DNA of 64,000 nt from Bimuria novae-zelandiae CBS 107.79 (lineage: Eukaryota > Ascomycota > Dothideomycetes > Pleosporales > Didymosphaeriaceae). The notes beneath the pieces were generated by a model. That model was not told the origin of the DNA and searched no databases. It saw nothing but the letters and a program-made list of their open reading frames with translations. Shown one piece after another: positions 10,773 through 22,299 of the stretch (position 1 is its first letter; each line of letters opens with the position of its first letter). The stretch lies in contig ML976767.1 in NCBI GenBank assembly GCA_010015655.1, positions 116,424-180,423 of the forward strand, given 5' to 3'. The translations under genes and the position numbers were made by a program.

Positions 10773-13655
10773 CTAAATTCGCTGCCGCTTTCTTGGGGGC
10801 AGCTGGCACTCGGATAACCACGACCTCTTCCGCTTACCGTGGTCTGCCCTGCCAAAAGGAGCATCTAACCCTTGAGCAGCCACTAGCCCTTTCACGGTGA
10901 AAGGCGATCCGCTAATGTTATAAGCTTTTGTCTCGCCTTTTAATAACATTGTAAACCCGTCGGACGTCTCTATACGGACTCGCTTCCGGAAGTTTCCGTC
11001 TTTACCAAAACAGGAGGGATCATTAACTGACTCAAGCATTGGCCAATCGTTCACCCAGAATCTAACAGGTTCTGCTGATAGTTTGCTGAACAGGGCCTCG
11101 AATGCCAGATCACTGCGCCGTATTGAGCATAGAACATGCCCCGTAATTACGTACTTGCCGTCATACCTCTCCGGGGCTGAGTCCAACTCAAAGTAGAATA
11201 GGGAGGCGATCAAACAGTGTGCTACTTCATCGATACTTGCGGATAATCGTTGATCCGTTTCTACTTTCGATATCAGCTCGGGTATACTCTTCGAATCATC
11301 CAGTCTCGGTTCGGTGGTTTCAAAGTCAACATTGAGACGATAAATCTTAGGTAGAATTTGCGCGGCGAGTCAATAGATTTATAGGCTCGTCTTACCGTCT
11401 TGTCGCGCATTTTCTCCATAATCAGATTGCAGATCCGTGTGAACATCCCATTCTTCCGAATATTACGGCAGTCTTCCGTAGAAATTTCGTAATTATTTTG
11501 TCCTGGTTCGCCGGTACCTAAGGATATGACAAAGTTAGGCTCTTTAAGTAGAGGAAACATTGCTGATACCTCTGAGAGTGCCCAGAGTAGTGGATCATTT
11601 TCGAGAGGCCCTGCATCTTGGAATGTGCCAACTTCATTAATATGTTTTGGTGGAAAGAATCTGCAGGCATAGTCAGCCGCTTGAGAAAAAACAGGAAAGG
11701 TGAGACGTACCCAGGCGCAGCAGATGCGGAACGTGCACTAATACTTAGTTAGTTATTAGCCAGGTAGAAAGTTCGACTGATCTTACATTTCCCAAAGTGG
11801 AACGTTCCCAAAACCATCCTTTGGCTTGATAATGGCTTTCTCTAGATTGTTAGGGAGATAGTGTAACCTATTTGGGACTTACCTTGATCACCATCGCGTT
11901 CGCCGACCCCATTATAATTAGTGAAAAACCGATACGACGGATGGTTACTGACCGTGGCGACTGGTAAGCCAAGCTTTGTTCCTGTTGATGTCGCATAGGA
12001 GCAGTCTAGAATGCTCTTATTCGTAACCCAGTCTTTTAGTACGGCGTCAACATTTTTAGCTGGGTATAGACCGTCAGTAAAATATGATAGCGCAATCTCA
12101 ACCATGCGGGAAATTAGTGGGATATGAAAAGAAACCCGTCGTTTGAAGACTCGTCCCGCCATTTCTGAGAACGTTTGGATTGACTCTTCCAGAGGTCGTC
12201 CGAGAATAAAGTGATCAATAGCGATAATTACACCTTTAAGTATTAGTTCCGCCCAAGGCCTGTGCTACAAGACTTACCCACACTGACCCCAAAACTCACC
12301 GTGATACACCTTTGAAGCGGAATTGGTCCAAGGCGATCTTGAATTAGCTTCATCACTGTCAAGGGTATAATACCGCGCGTGCCTCCTCCATCAATGCACA
12401 AAACTCCTACTCCAGCAGTTGGGGGTGTTGTCCTCACGGTTATGTCATTTGGCATCTCCTGTTTACAGAGAAAGCAATGACGAACTCTAAAGACCCAAGG
12501 GTCATCTTCGCAGCAATCCCCAAGCACTATGACGCAATTTTCGCAAATGCAGTGCCCGCATGGTAAATGATACTGCGGCCTCCTACGCAGACAGCACAAA
12601 CACGTGCTGCTGCTCTGGATGCAGCGCCATCTGTGTTGGAAGCGTATAAGGTTGCTTCTGTGAATTTCGACTGCAGATTTTCCGTTATCGGAAATATATT
12701 GTTGGAAGTAGCAAATGAGATTAGTTTCAACCATATTAATGAAACCGCTTCGTAGGATGATATCGTTGGACTCCTTAAATGCTATGGTCCGGGCTTTACT
12801 TACCTTACAGAAAACATCCCTGTAAAGTGTATCAAAGACCGTCTTAGGTTCAAAAGCTGCACTAGAGTTAGAATAGTTAGATTCCTAGCACAATTAGTAC
12901 TTACTATGCGCATCAGGAGGATAACTGTCCAGAAAGAGAGCCGAAGCGATTGTTGGAGCTGCAAATTCTATCAGCTGATCTGAGGACGTGATGTGTTTTA
13001 GGAAGTTTGAAAGGTGCTCATCTAAGTCTGGTGCTACCAGATTTTGGGCCCTTGATGCCCTAATGAAATCAAATGGCTTATGAAGAGAGTCCGGAAAATG
13101 CCCACTTGCGTATTTGAAGAGAGCGGCGAAATGGGTCACAGAGAAGAGCGTTCGCGTTCCTTCTCTACTATTTCGTGCTTGATCAGACCTCTCCATAAGA
13201 CGCTCTTTTACACGCCGATATCGAGCATCAATAGACATCGTGCCGGTTGGGAAAAGAGCGACTATGTCGATCGCTAAGATCTGTTTAATCAGATCTTTTG
13301 CCGTTTCCTCCCTCAGCATCCACAGAAAGGCCTTTCTAGCCTCCTCCTCAATTTCCGCTCTCGGAGTGATCTTGTCGGTGACTATCACTACACTCGGGAG
13401 CGTACTCTCTGGAAGGGTCGACGAATGACCTCTCTCTAGCCACGTGGCTAAGTGGCGCGCGATTTGTCTGAAGCCGCCAATATCGGCAGCAAAGAAGCAG
13501 AAGACGTCCGTGAAGGGGAACAGCAGATGAGTATATATATCAACCGCGGCGGTATTTCCAGATCGTCGAAGGGGTCGTCTTATAATTTCGTGGCACTTAT
13601 CAACTTTCGCATTCTTTCCTCCTGAGATGTAATTGGGTACATCGCCATCCGCAAG
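10773..13655 (-). pseudogene. RING-like/patatin phospholipase gene, 5' end lost to an LTR
   Basis: Exons deduced from frame and splice sites: 13655-12905, 12856-12278, 12233-11883, 11841-11787, 11737-11711, 11660-11396, 11345-10773 (roughly 865 codons). Order of parts: an N-terminal region with TDVFCFFAADIGGF and VVIVTDKI; a C3HC4-like finger (CLCCLRRR, LPCGHCICENC, RHCFLC); then a patatin domain with oxyanion loop DGGGTRG, nucleophile motif GVSVG (spanning the exon 2/3 junction), PLWEIARSASAAPGFFPPKH, and the DAG Asp in TFQDAGP. The Ser-Asp dyad is therefore complete and lipid acyl hydrolysis is plausible. The C-terminus is NLS-like (KRKRSW, PPRKRQRI). Introns 3 and 6 need AAG acceptors, which is unusual; intron 6 could instead be a frameshift. 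No in-frame ATG precedes the domain because a solo LTR begins at 13656, so the product is probably truncated or not made. Confidence 0.7.
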
Positions 13656-13789
13656 TGTAACGTCGAAAAGAGTAGAGTGTTGAGGCAATCGTTGTTGATT
13701 GAGTAGCTACACTACAGGAGCTATATACTGTGTGCATCACGTGCACGGGCCGCACGGGTGGCCCAAGCTTCCATACTGAGGAACTGTCA
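13656..13789 (+). repeat. Solo LTR of the Copia3 family
   Basis: Starts tgtaacgtcgaaaa and carries acgggccgcacgggtggccc; it matches both LTRs of the Copia element at 56961-60025 with scattered differences. No internal region and no clear 5-bp duplication flank it, so it is old or arose with a deletion. It interrupts the 5' end of the patatin gene. Confidence 0.75.
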
Positions 13790-14460
13790 GGTCTCGGTTT
13801 TACACTTGGCACAATTATATGTCATGAATTTAAGTTAGTAATTAGGAAACTATTCTAATTACAAGCTGTCCCTATAAGGAGCCCCTCTTGTAGCGCTTAT
13901 AGCTCTTGCACCGCAGATTTTAATTTTTAAGATTAAGCGTTAAAGACTTCTTTTAAACGTATAGTAATAGAAAGATTCGCCTTAGATTTCTCTTGTAGTT
14001 TTTAGTTTACTTTTTTTAAATACTCTAGTTTTATTTCTATCTACTATTAGCGTTTTAATTTAACTAATAATTATATTCTTATTTTCTTTATTGCGTAACT
14101 TAATAGGGCATTCTTTTTTTATAGCTAATTAATTAAAGCGCTAAAACTAACGTCTATTTTATTAATAATTAACGCTATAGCGCTGTCTAATATACCTAAG
14201 GAGTTAGTAGAGTTTCTTTATTTTACTAAAATAGTTTTAAAAGTTTTCTTAACGCTATTGCATAGCTCCTTATATACGTTAATAGAATAATTGCTTATAT
14301 TTTTCGAGGATAATTATTTTTTCTTAGGGAGAAATTTCCAAGCGTACAGATTGTCTAGGCTTAGAAGGAGACGAACCTAAGCTAGCTTTATAATAATACT
14401 AAGTCTTTTTTCTAGGACTTATTAGCTTCTATAAATACAGGAGTGGGTTATATTACGTAT
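13790..14460. other. RIP-mutated AT-rich stretch, identity unknown
   Basis: Very rich in TpA, poor in CpA/TpG. It is probably an old repeat, but I could not read a protein family from either strand. Confidence 0.4.
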
Positions 14461-15700
14461 ATGTGTTGATAGTTCCTCACGACACTTCGTCCTCCACTCT
14501 CTTCGTTCCAGATTGCTTACGCGAACTGGAGCCATAGATTGATGGGGAATGTGGATTCCTGTAGAGACGATTCACACGATTCCCTCCTTAAAATCCGTGT
14601 CATCTCCCTGTAGTTGTTCAGGGTACCGAAATGGCCTCTCGCTATTGTTAGGAATGTTCAAGCGCTCGGCTGTGACTAGCTGTGAGATGTCTACATATAG
14701 AATGGGACCAGTTTTGGTCATTACCTCTAAGCTTGAAAATAGAGGCTTCTATTACGCTAGGAGGAGGTTAGATGTAAATTTGTGACGTTATCGAAGATGT
14801 TGACGTCACTTTATTGGGTATCTGTTAGTGTTGCTGGGTGGTAGTCTCTTTGATAGTGAGGTCCAAAAATTGGCCAGGCTAAGCCGCTCCGGACCATCGC
14901 CACCAAAGCGGCTGTCGGCATATTTAGGCGCCGGCGCAACATCTCGAACAACGAATTGTTCTCACGCGTCCCTCCATGCTCAGCAACCTGCCTGGCTACG
15001 ATGCTGGAAGCATCCGGTACTCGCGCACTCTCCCAGCGCTCAGCTCCGTGTCATCCGCGAATGGCTCGCCGGCTCGCCTCGTCCCGTCCTTCCTAAAAAC
15101 GCACCCCAACCCAAGTGACGTTAACCGCTCCAGCCTACGAATATGAACCGTCGCTCACTATGGCGGAAGGTCAACACGGGCAATGGCCCCCGACCAGGCA
15201 AAGCTCAGCGTAATGAAAACGACATATGTTGGATGAAGGCGATGTGGAGAGAATGCTGTCTTAGTGGACGCACCTTCGCCCCGTCCATCCAACACCGGCG
15301 GCCTAAGCACAATCTGGGACGTCCAAATTAAAGCCACAAGGCCGAATTAGTATCCATGTATTAACTAGCAGCAATACTAAGGCTCTAACGCAATTTCCAC
15401 GCTCCCTGCGCGCAACGTTAATCGTACGCCGAAACGATTCCAATTTGCGAAAACTATCTGCCTAAGCCTTATTATCACGATCTGAGTGAAACATTCCAAC
15501 ACCCAACTTCTAAGCCTTCTCCTTAGCGAAGTTTTCCAGGTCGCCCAACCAACCAATTCATCGGCTTATTGTTATCTGGATGGTCGTCTGCGTCCCTATC
15601 CTCCTTCCAGCATTGTATCCAGTGATCCAGCCTTTGTGGAGGTCCGGGTTAGGTTAGATCGGCTCTATAGAAATTATAGAGCTTATGTGGGCTATTCTTA
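14461..15700. other. Non-RIP island, no gene recognised
   Basis: GC-balanced with normal CA/TG content between two RIP-mutated blocks, so likely low-copy DNA. Open frames at 14549-14785, 14828-15118 and 15143-15331 (+) lack known motifs, coherent frame linkage or splice evidence; I do not call genes here. Confidence 0.4.
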
Positions 15701-15899
15701 AAGTTGGCTACATTATACTACTTTAGATTGTCGTTGTAGCTAAGCTATTTTACGCGGTATTTAAGCTTTTTTCTAAAAATATAGGCCCTTAAAACTTACT
15801 TAATCTTATATTTATCTTTATTATCCTCTTAAGTAAAATAAGCTAGGTTAGACTTAGGGCGCGCCGCTAGAGCGTACTTAAGCTAAAGCCTAGGCTACA

Positions 15900-18800
15900 A
15901 CTCCTTATAAAAGCTTATGCTCTAGAAACTATTATTCTACTTATTTACCTTAGCTTCTCTAGTGTCTAGAACCGTAATATTGTCTGTTAATCTGTTAGAG
16001 TTTATAGATAATTACTTTTTAAATAGTTAATCTTACTAATATACTGCTAGTCCCTATTATTAGTGCTATTACTAAAAGTATCTTTATCGTCAAGACTATT
16101 ATTTAATTCGCTACACTATAAGGATAGTAGTGTATTATCTCCGCTTTTATTTTAATCTAACATAGAATCCGAGTTTAGCGAGGAGCCTAAACTAGAAGAA
16201 GTCAGGGCTTTAAGTAAAGTAGGATAGAATATTAACTTCTTCTCTTAGTTCTAAATCTTATTACTTTTATTAATAAATTTATACGTTAAATTTTTTATCT
16301 TTTATCTTAATAGCTGTCTTCTACTAGCGCATATCTACTTAGTTAGTCTAGATTTCCCTTCGCCCACCAACCTAGACCTTTTAAGAGTACTCTTAAAATT
16401 AACATAGTAGACGTCTTTAAGATAAAACTAAAGTTCCTGTAATAACGTAAATAACTTTTTATAATAGAGCTTATTTAGAGGGCATATTAGTGCCTTAAGG
16501 TCTTTAGAATACTAATTATAAATATAGTCTTTCTATTTAGCTATCTTAAGGAACTGCCGCATTTGCACTTTAGGGGGTAAGGACTTATCGCCTAAATAGT
16601 CGGGATAGAACCCTAAAGTAGTAAGTGTTCTATTATAGATTAGTGGGTTGCACTGCGTAGGGATCGTTTCAGGCTTGTCTAAATAGGCTTAGTAATAAGC
16701 GTTCTATTTCTCTTAGTTAACGAACTATCTACTGCAGAGGAAGTAAAACTCTACGAACTCGTTACTTTTTTTTAAGCTACTTCTAATAACAACGGAGTAT
16801 GTGTTTCCACTATATAGCAGCTAATTAACTATTAGAAATTCTCTAATTAGACGCTATATTATAGACAGGTGTAGTTACGTACCTGTTAATCTTTCGCGTA
16901 AAGTCTGTTTTCGGACAGTAGCATTTGTCTAACTTAAGACCTGGTTAAGACGCTACTTCCTCTTCTTGTAAATAGAGCTTAATTAGATCTTTAAGGACAG
17001 CCTTGCCTTCATCGCTACGTATAGGGGCCTTAGTAAACATGCTAGACGCCAGACGGTCGCGCACTGGCATAAGTTTACGCGCTCGTTAGAATATAGTTCT
17101 ATAATAGCTAGTGTATTCTTTTCTATAGGCGTTAACTTTACCTACGGGTTAAGTAGGCTATTCTTCCCGACACCTATAAAGCACTTCTAAAATTAGCTTT
17201 TATTTTTAGGCCTATAACTCCTTACGTTTATTCTTTAATAATGTATTATTTAAAAAAAGGTCCTTAAATTTTGCTTTAATATTCTTAAACTTAGTGTTTT
17301 ACTTAAGCTTATGCCGCTTTTCTGCTAGCAGCAACTACTATAGCTCTAGATTCTAAGTAATAAGTAGGGAATAGAAAAGGTCCGCAATATCCGTGCGATA
17401 GTCTTTGTCGTGGAAGAAGGTAGCCTAGCCGTCCACTCCGGCCATGTTGGCTGCGTAATAATCACGATATACCGCTGGGTCACGCTGTCCGCCCTGTTTT
17501 ATTCTCATGTCCTGCGAATAATTTCTGTCTGCACACAGCATGAGTTGGGTATATAGAGTGCTATGGAATAGTATACGTACTAGTAAGAATCAGACCCTCT
17601 GCTCTAAAATTATGTACCGTTAGGGGTTTAATATAGCTAGCACGAAAGCCCTATTCTTAAAGATATTAGCTAAATACGCTTATAGTCTCTATCTTTTTAT
17701 TACTTTTTTTTTTTAAAGAATAGCAGGTCTAGGACACTTAGATTCTAGTAAAGTTAAATTATTTACTTATTTTATAAAGGTTCTAGTACTAGAACCTTAT
17801 CTATTAACTTATAATCTTTAAATGTATTTCTTGCTATACACATAGTAACAATTATAAGTATTAAATTATAAAATAGTAAATAAGTTTTAATATAGTTATA
17901 TAACGCGTGCTTTAATTTATTTTATAATTAGTATTAGGTGCGTGCGTAATAAGAATTAATTTTACCTCTTATCTAGAGTAAACGTTATGCACTTAGCGTC
18001 TTGCTAGAGTTATATAGTAAATTTTATGTTACTGCACTTATTGCGAAAGACAGCAAATATTATTTCCTAACCTATTACTATTAGTTTATGCAGGCTATAG
18101 TAAGAAGGACTTACCTAAAAATATAAGCCCCTCCTAGATCTAAGGCGATATATAGATTTTATAAATTTACTAATTCTTAAAGTACTAAAAACACAGGCTA
18201 TAATAAGAGCCTATATCTTAACTCTACACCGTGGCTTTAGAAGCACGAACTAATTATTCTTCTACTACTATATTTTTAGGTAAAAAAAGTAAATTTATAA
18301 GCTATATTTTTATAGTCTCTTTTTAAAGGGTAGCTTAAGGATATTATATAGCTCGTACTTAATAACCTATCTAATATAATTAGTACTAATACTATAAAAC
18401 GCCTAAATAGCTATAGTAAACTTATATTTAAGGTAAATAGCGTTATATTTAAGCTTATTATATTTACTAGCTCTTTCTTCTCTCCCTCTTTATTTGTCCC
18501 CTTATAGTCCTGTTCCTCCTCTATCTTAGCTCGCCTCTAGCTAGCAGTGAAGTCCTTATAGTACCAGACTATAGTCTATAAGCCTAGCTTTTTATTACTA
18601 TACCTACCTTTAATTCTAAGCGTAATAAACATAGCGTAGTCCTTAACTATTTTAATATTATTTAGGTTTGCCTTTAGATTTAATTTCTTATGTCTAATTA
18701 AAATTTTGCGTTAGTAAGGTGTTCTAGTCTTAGAGATACTATTATAGACTTATTAATCTTATAGCTTTAACGCGCGCCTATAGTTTTTTTTTATCTTTAA

Positions 18801-18900
18801 TTAAAGTACTTTTAAAATTTACTTTTTATTAACGACATCTTTCTTCCTTATCTTAATAGCCACGTTATGGCTAGCACGCTTAAAGAAGGCCTCTAGAGAA
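15900..18900 (-). pseudogene. RIP-degraded DUF3435 ('FluG domain') tyrosine-recombinase-like gene
   Basis: On the minus strand, through RIP stops, one frame gives blocks in order: GQRDPAVYRDYYAANM (about 17500-17430), RARKLMPVRDRLASSMFTK with PIRSDEGKAVLKDLI (about 17090-16985), WKHI..CY (about 16812), and DKPETIPTQCNPLIYN followed by SLPPKVQMRQFLK (about 16690-16560), where Cys-to-Tyr changes replace C2H2-like finger residues. These match from memory the fungal DUF3435 family annotated as 'FluG domain', related to Crypton/Starship tyrosine recombinases. The upstream half (17600-18900) is too eroded to read, and the catalytic Arg/Tyr residues are not seen. RIP implies the family was multicopy. 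The limits are approximate. Confidence 0.55.
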
Positions 18901-18950
18901 ATCTTCTATAGTATTTTAACAGTATAAGACGCTATAGTGTGAAAAATAGA

Positions 18951-19440
18951 ATAAAAAATAGCACGATGTTCTAAAACTGATGGTAATGCTGCCAAGAAGA
19001 CGTCAGTGTTGCAGGTAATGGCTGAAGTAGTCAGGTAGGCTTAACCCAGCAGCACGACGGTGCCTTTATACTGCAAAGGCATAGCACTAGCCAACTTGGC
19101 AAGGAGGGATGGCACTGTGTCGTAAGACACTAGGGGGCGCATGGCGAGGGGACCTATTTTGTCCCCAGTCCTTGGGGACAATTCCGTCCCCCTTCCAAAA
19201 CGCGCCCCAGAGCCTAAAACCTGCCTCCAAGAATCCTTCTCGTCTAGACTTGACAGAATCGTGAGGGTCTGCCCGAATCATTAAATGAGTACAATTGGCC
19301 ACGAGTGGAGCGCGGGCTAACGTGACTGAGCAGCAGGTGAGCAGCCTGAGGGGTGGGTGAGCCGAGGGTGATAAGCGCCTGAGTAAAGCAGCACCGCTTA
19401 CTAGCTACAGCAAGAAAGAGAGCGCTGGAGAAATTTGACT
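18951..19440. other. Non-RIP GC-rich island upstream of the DUF3435 remnant
   Basis: About 490 bp with normal CA/TG content and clusters such as gggggcgcatggcgagggg. No credible ORF, and no second copy found in the window. It lies where the 5' flank of the DUF3435 gene would be and ends where Gypsy3 gag begins. Confidence 0.35.
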
Positions 19441-19718
19441 GTCTACTTATTAGGTTAGGAATCTTTTACGTAAGATCTTCCTTGTTTATTACTAAGGTAA
19501 ATATAGCTATTACTATATTAAGGAGGTTGGTTGCATTAACCTCCGTTTTTAGCTTTTTATAGTCTCTAGTAAAATGCTCTTATTTTCTATAAGAAAGACA
19601 TGCTTTGTCCTTATATTATTATTATTATTTTTAGAAGATATAGAGTTCTTGCTTTGCCTAGGTCCTCTAAACCTTTAGTTCTAGTTAGCCTGTTTCTTGT
19701 ACTAATAGGCTTTATTAG
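19441..19718 (-). mobile_element. Gypsy3 fragment: end of gag with CCHC knuckle
   Basis: The minus strand reads a RIP-altered zinc knuckle, KACLSYRKxEHFTRDYKK, in which two Cys have become Tyr (C-x2-C-x4-H-x4-C spacing kept). The rest of the gag lies on the other side of Gypsy2, at 49608-50588. The pol region that should follow to the left is absent, so Gypsy3 is truncated near 19440. Confidence 0.55.
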
Positions 19719-19723
19719 CTATA

Positions 19724-20237
19724 TGTTACTAGGGCTCTACGTACCTAAGCCTGGTCCGGGTTAGGGGAGAATAGGTCAAGGGTAGAGTGTCTTACGGATA
19801 TTTAGTAGTCAAAAGCTAGAGATAGCTACGAGGTAGTTTTTAAGAATAATTTAATTTTATAATAAACTATAGAATAACTAACTAGGAGATTTACTAATCT
19901 ATTATAAAAAATATACTTATAGTATATTAAGTTAACTACGAGGAATAGGAGAAGTATAAAAAATTATTAAAATATATATTATTTATCCTAGTCTTTATTA
20001 TTATCTAAATTGTTATTATAGTCCTGCTAAGCTATTATAGTCTTTAGGACTTCCGTAGTCCCTTAGACTTTTATAGTCCCTTAGACTTCTTGCTTAGGCG
20101 GGACTATATTATATAACTACTATCCTAAGCTACCTCGCGTCTTCGTGTATTCCCGCAACCTAATTATTTTACTAATAATTATTTTTTTAGTATAATTATT
20201 TTATTTTTTTATTTTTATAAAGTTTATAATTATAATA
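19724..20237 (-). repeat. Gypsy2 left (3') LTR, interrupted at its last dinucleotide
   Basis: Aligns with 41137-41270 and 49163-49602, including repeated 'tagtccc' units near 20030-20090. Pogo element A sits exactly in the terminal TA of this LTR. Confidence 0.85.
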
Positions 20238-20324
20238 ACGTGGTTCACCACCGAGCGGGCCAACCCCACCGAGCGGGCCAACTTTGCTAAATGCAGCCCA
20301 CCTCTAGCTTATACCACAATGCTG

Positions 20325-21960
20325 TCACAACATAACGCGCAACAACCTTATACTAAAAGCGCACTATAGCTTGCTATTTAAGCTATAATTAAAGATCGCG
20401 ATAAGAGTAAAAGACGCGTTATTATAGCCTTTAGCGTGCCTTAAATAATAGTATAATAATAACGCTAAGGAGCCCTCTCTTAACGCGATTGCGAGCCTAA
20501 CTTAAAGAAGCTAACTAAGCTAGAGGAGGAGGCTCTAGTCTAACGTATACTTAAGCTTAACTAGCGAGGAATAGGTGTAATAAGGGATATAGTCTAAGAT
20601 ATAGCTAATAATCTACTTACTAAGCGCGATAGATAGCCTATTAGTAAGCACTAAGTAAATAGGCTTAAGACGCGTACGTTAGAAATTAAGCTTTAAAAGA
20701 GCTATCTATATAATCGTTAGCGAGCCCTAAACGAAGATCCACGTATTATAACGCCCTAGTTTAAGCTAGTTACTAATACTAAGGCTAAGTACGGTATCGC
20801 TAATAACAACACGTACAACTTTAACGAGATAGGCTTTATAATAGGGGTAATACAGGGTCAGATAGTCTTTACAGGCTCTGAGAAGCGAAGCAACCTAAAG
20901 AAGATTTAACCTAGTAACTATAGGTAGGTTACTAATATCTAAGGTGTTAGCGCTAAAGGCTAGGCTCTACCACCCTTTCTTATCTTCCTTAGCAAGGTTC
21001 TAATCACGTCCTAGTTCTATAATCTACCCTAAGACTAGGTTATTAAAGTTAGTCCTAATAGCTAGACGTTAAATAAGCTTAGCCTTGCCTAGCTAAGGCA
21101 CTTTAATACCTATACTAAGGCGCGTAGTTTAGGTGCACACTGACTACTAATTATAGATAGCCACAAGAGCCACTACTCACACGAATTCCATAAATACTGT
21201 AAGGAATAGAAGATTATTATTCTCTATATGCCTCTACACTCATTACACCTCTTATAGCCACTTAATATAGGTTGTTTTTCGCCTTTAAAGCGGGCGTACA
21301 GCAATAAGATTAGTAGCTTAGCACAGAACAGCACTAAGTAGATTAAGAAAGAGGTCTTTCTACTAGCCTTTAAAGTAGCTTTTAAAAAGGTAATAATAAA
21401 GGCGAACATCTGCGCAGGCTTTAAAGGCGCTAGATTAGTCCTACATAACCTAGAGGCGGTGTTATTAAGACTTAATGTGGTTCTTTGTACGCCAACTCTA
21501 CCTAACGTAGAGGATACCCTATAGGAATTAAAAACACTAAGCAACCTCCGCGAGATAGAGGCTTAGTTAACGCTAGTTTATAAGCGTGTATAGAAGTATA
21601 AAGATTTACTAGTTTCTCCGCTTCTTAGAGCTGTTAAGCAGCTTAACAAAGGTGTTGTATTAATAGGGCACGAAATAGTGTTAATATAATAAAAAATAGC
21701 AGGGCTTCGTAAAGTAGTAAAGATAGTAATAGAGGTAAAAAGTTAAAAGAGAAAGTATATTTAGGCAGCTAAAACACTCATAGTAAGAGAGGTAGTCGAT
21801 TTAATAGCTAAAAAGGATAGTAGTAGGCAAAAGGAGGGTGAAGAGTCTGCAAAGAGGGTGCGTGGGCAGAGGCGCTGCGGACGTTGCGGCGAAGCTGGCC
21901 ACAACGCTCTCACCTGCGCAGTAGAAATTGTAGATGCATCTAATAGCGATAAGTCTAAAT
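20325..21960 (+). pseudogene. Degenerate pogo-type transposase (element A)
   Basis: The plus strand reads, with RIP stops: a helix-turn-helix N-terminus; IANNNTYNFNEIGFIIGVI (first catalytic Asp now Asn in NFNE); IIDSHKSH (second Asp kept); PLNIGCFSPLKRAYS (third Asp now Asn); and a C-terminal zinc knuckle RCGRCGEAGHNALTCAV at about 21870-21920. Order and spacing match fungal Fot1/pogo transposases. Two of three catalytic Asp are mutated by G-to-A changes, so it is inactive in addition to carrying stops. It ends about 25 bp before the Copia1 insertion. Confidence 0.75.
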
Positions 21961-21988
21961 AGTATTTCTATGTTCTGTAAATTATAGT

Positions 21989-22239
21989 TGTCGGTTTACA
22001 GGTAGCAAGGAATGAATAAGTAACTCTCTGTCTTTGGTATCTAGTGTCTGTATTGTCTGTGTGTTCTGTAATAGTTCTATATACCTTCCTTCCAGTTCTC
22101 GTGGATGTGAGCGAGTACTAGGTGGTGTGGAGGCGAAGGGGTTTTGGTACAGTATCAGGTTAACTAGAAGTGAGGGGGTACAAGGGTATGATTGGGTTAC
22201 ACAGTTCCCTTAGCGCGGAAGGCGAGGCAGGTGCAGACA
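21989..22239 (-). repeat. Copia1 left (3') LTR
   Basis: 251 bp, nearly identical to 34600-34849. The adjacent minus-strand purine run (aaaagaaaag, about 22247-22256) is a likely polypurine tract. Confidence 0.88.
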
Positions 22240-22299
22240 CTAGCAGCTTTTCTTTTATAGTAAAATAAGTGTGGATTAGGTGTACACTTGCTAGAGAGG

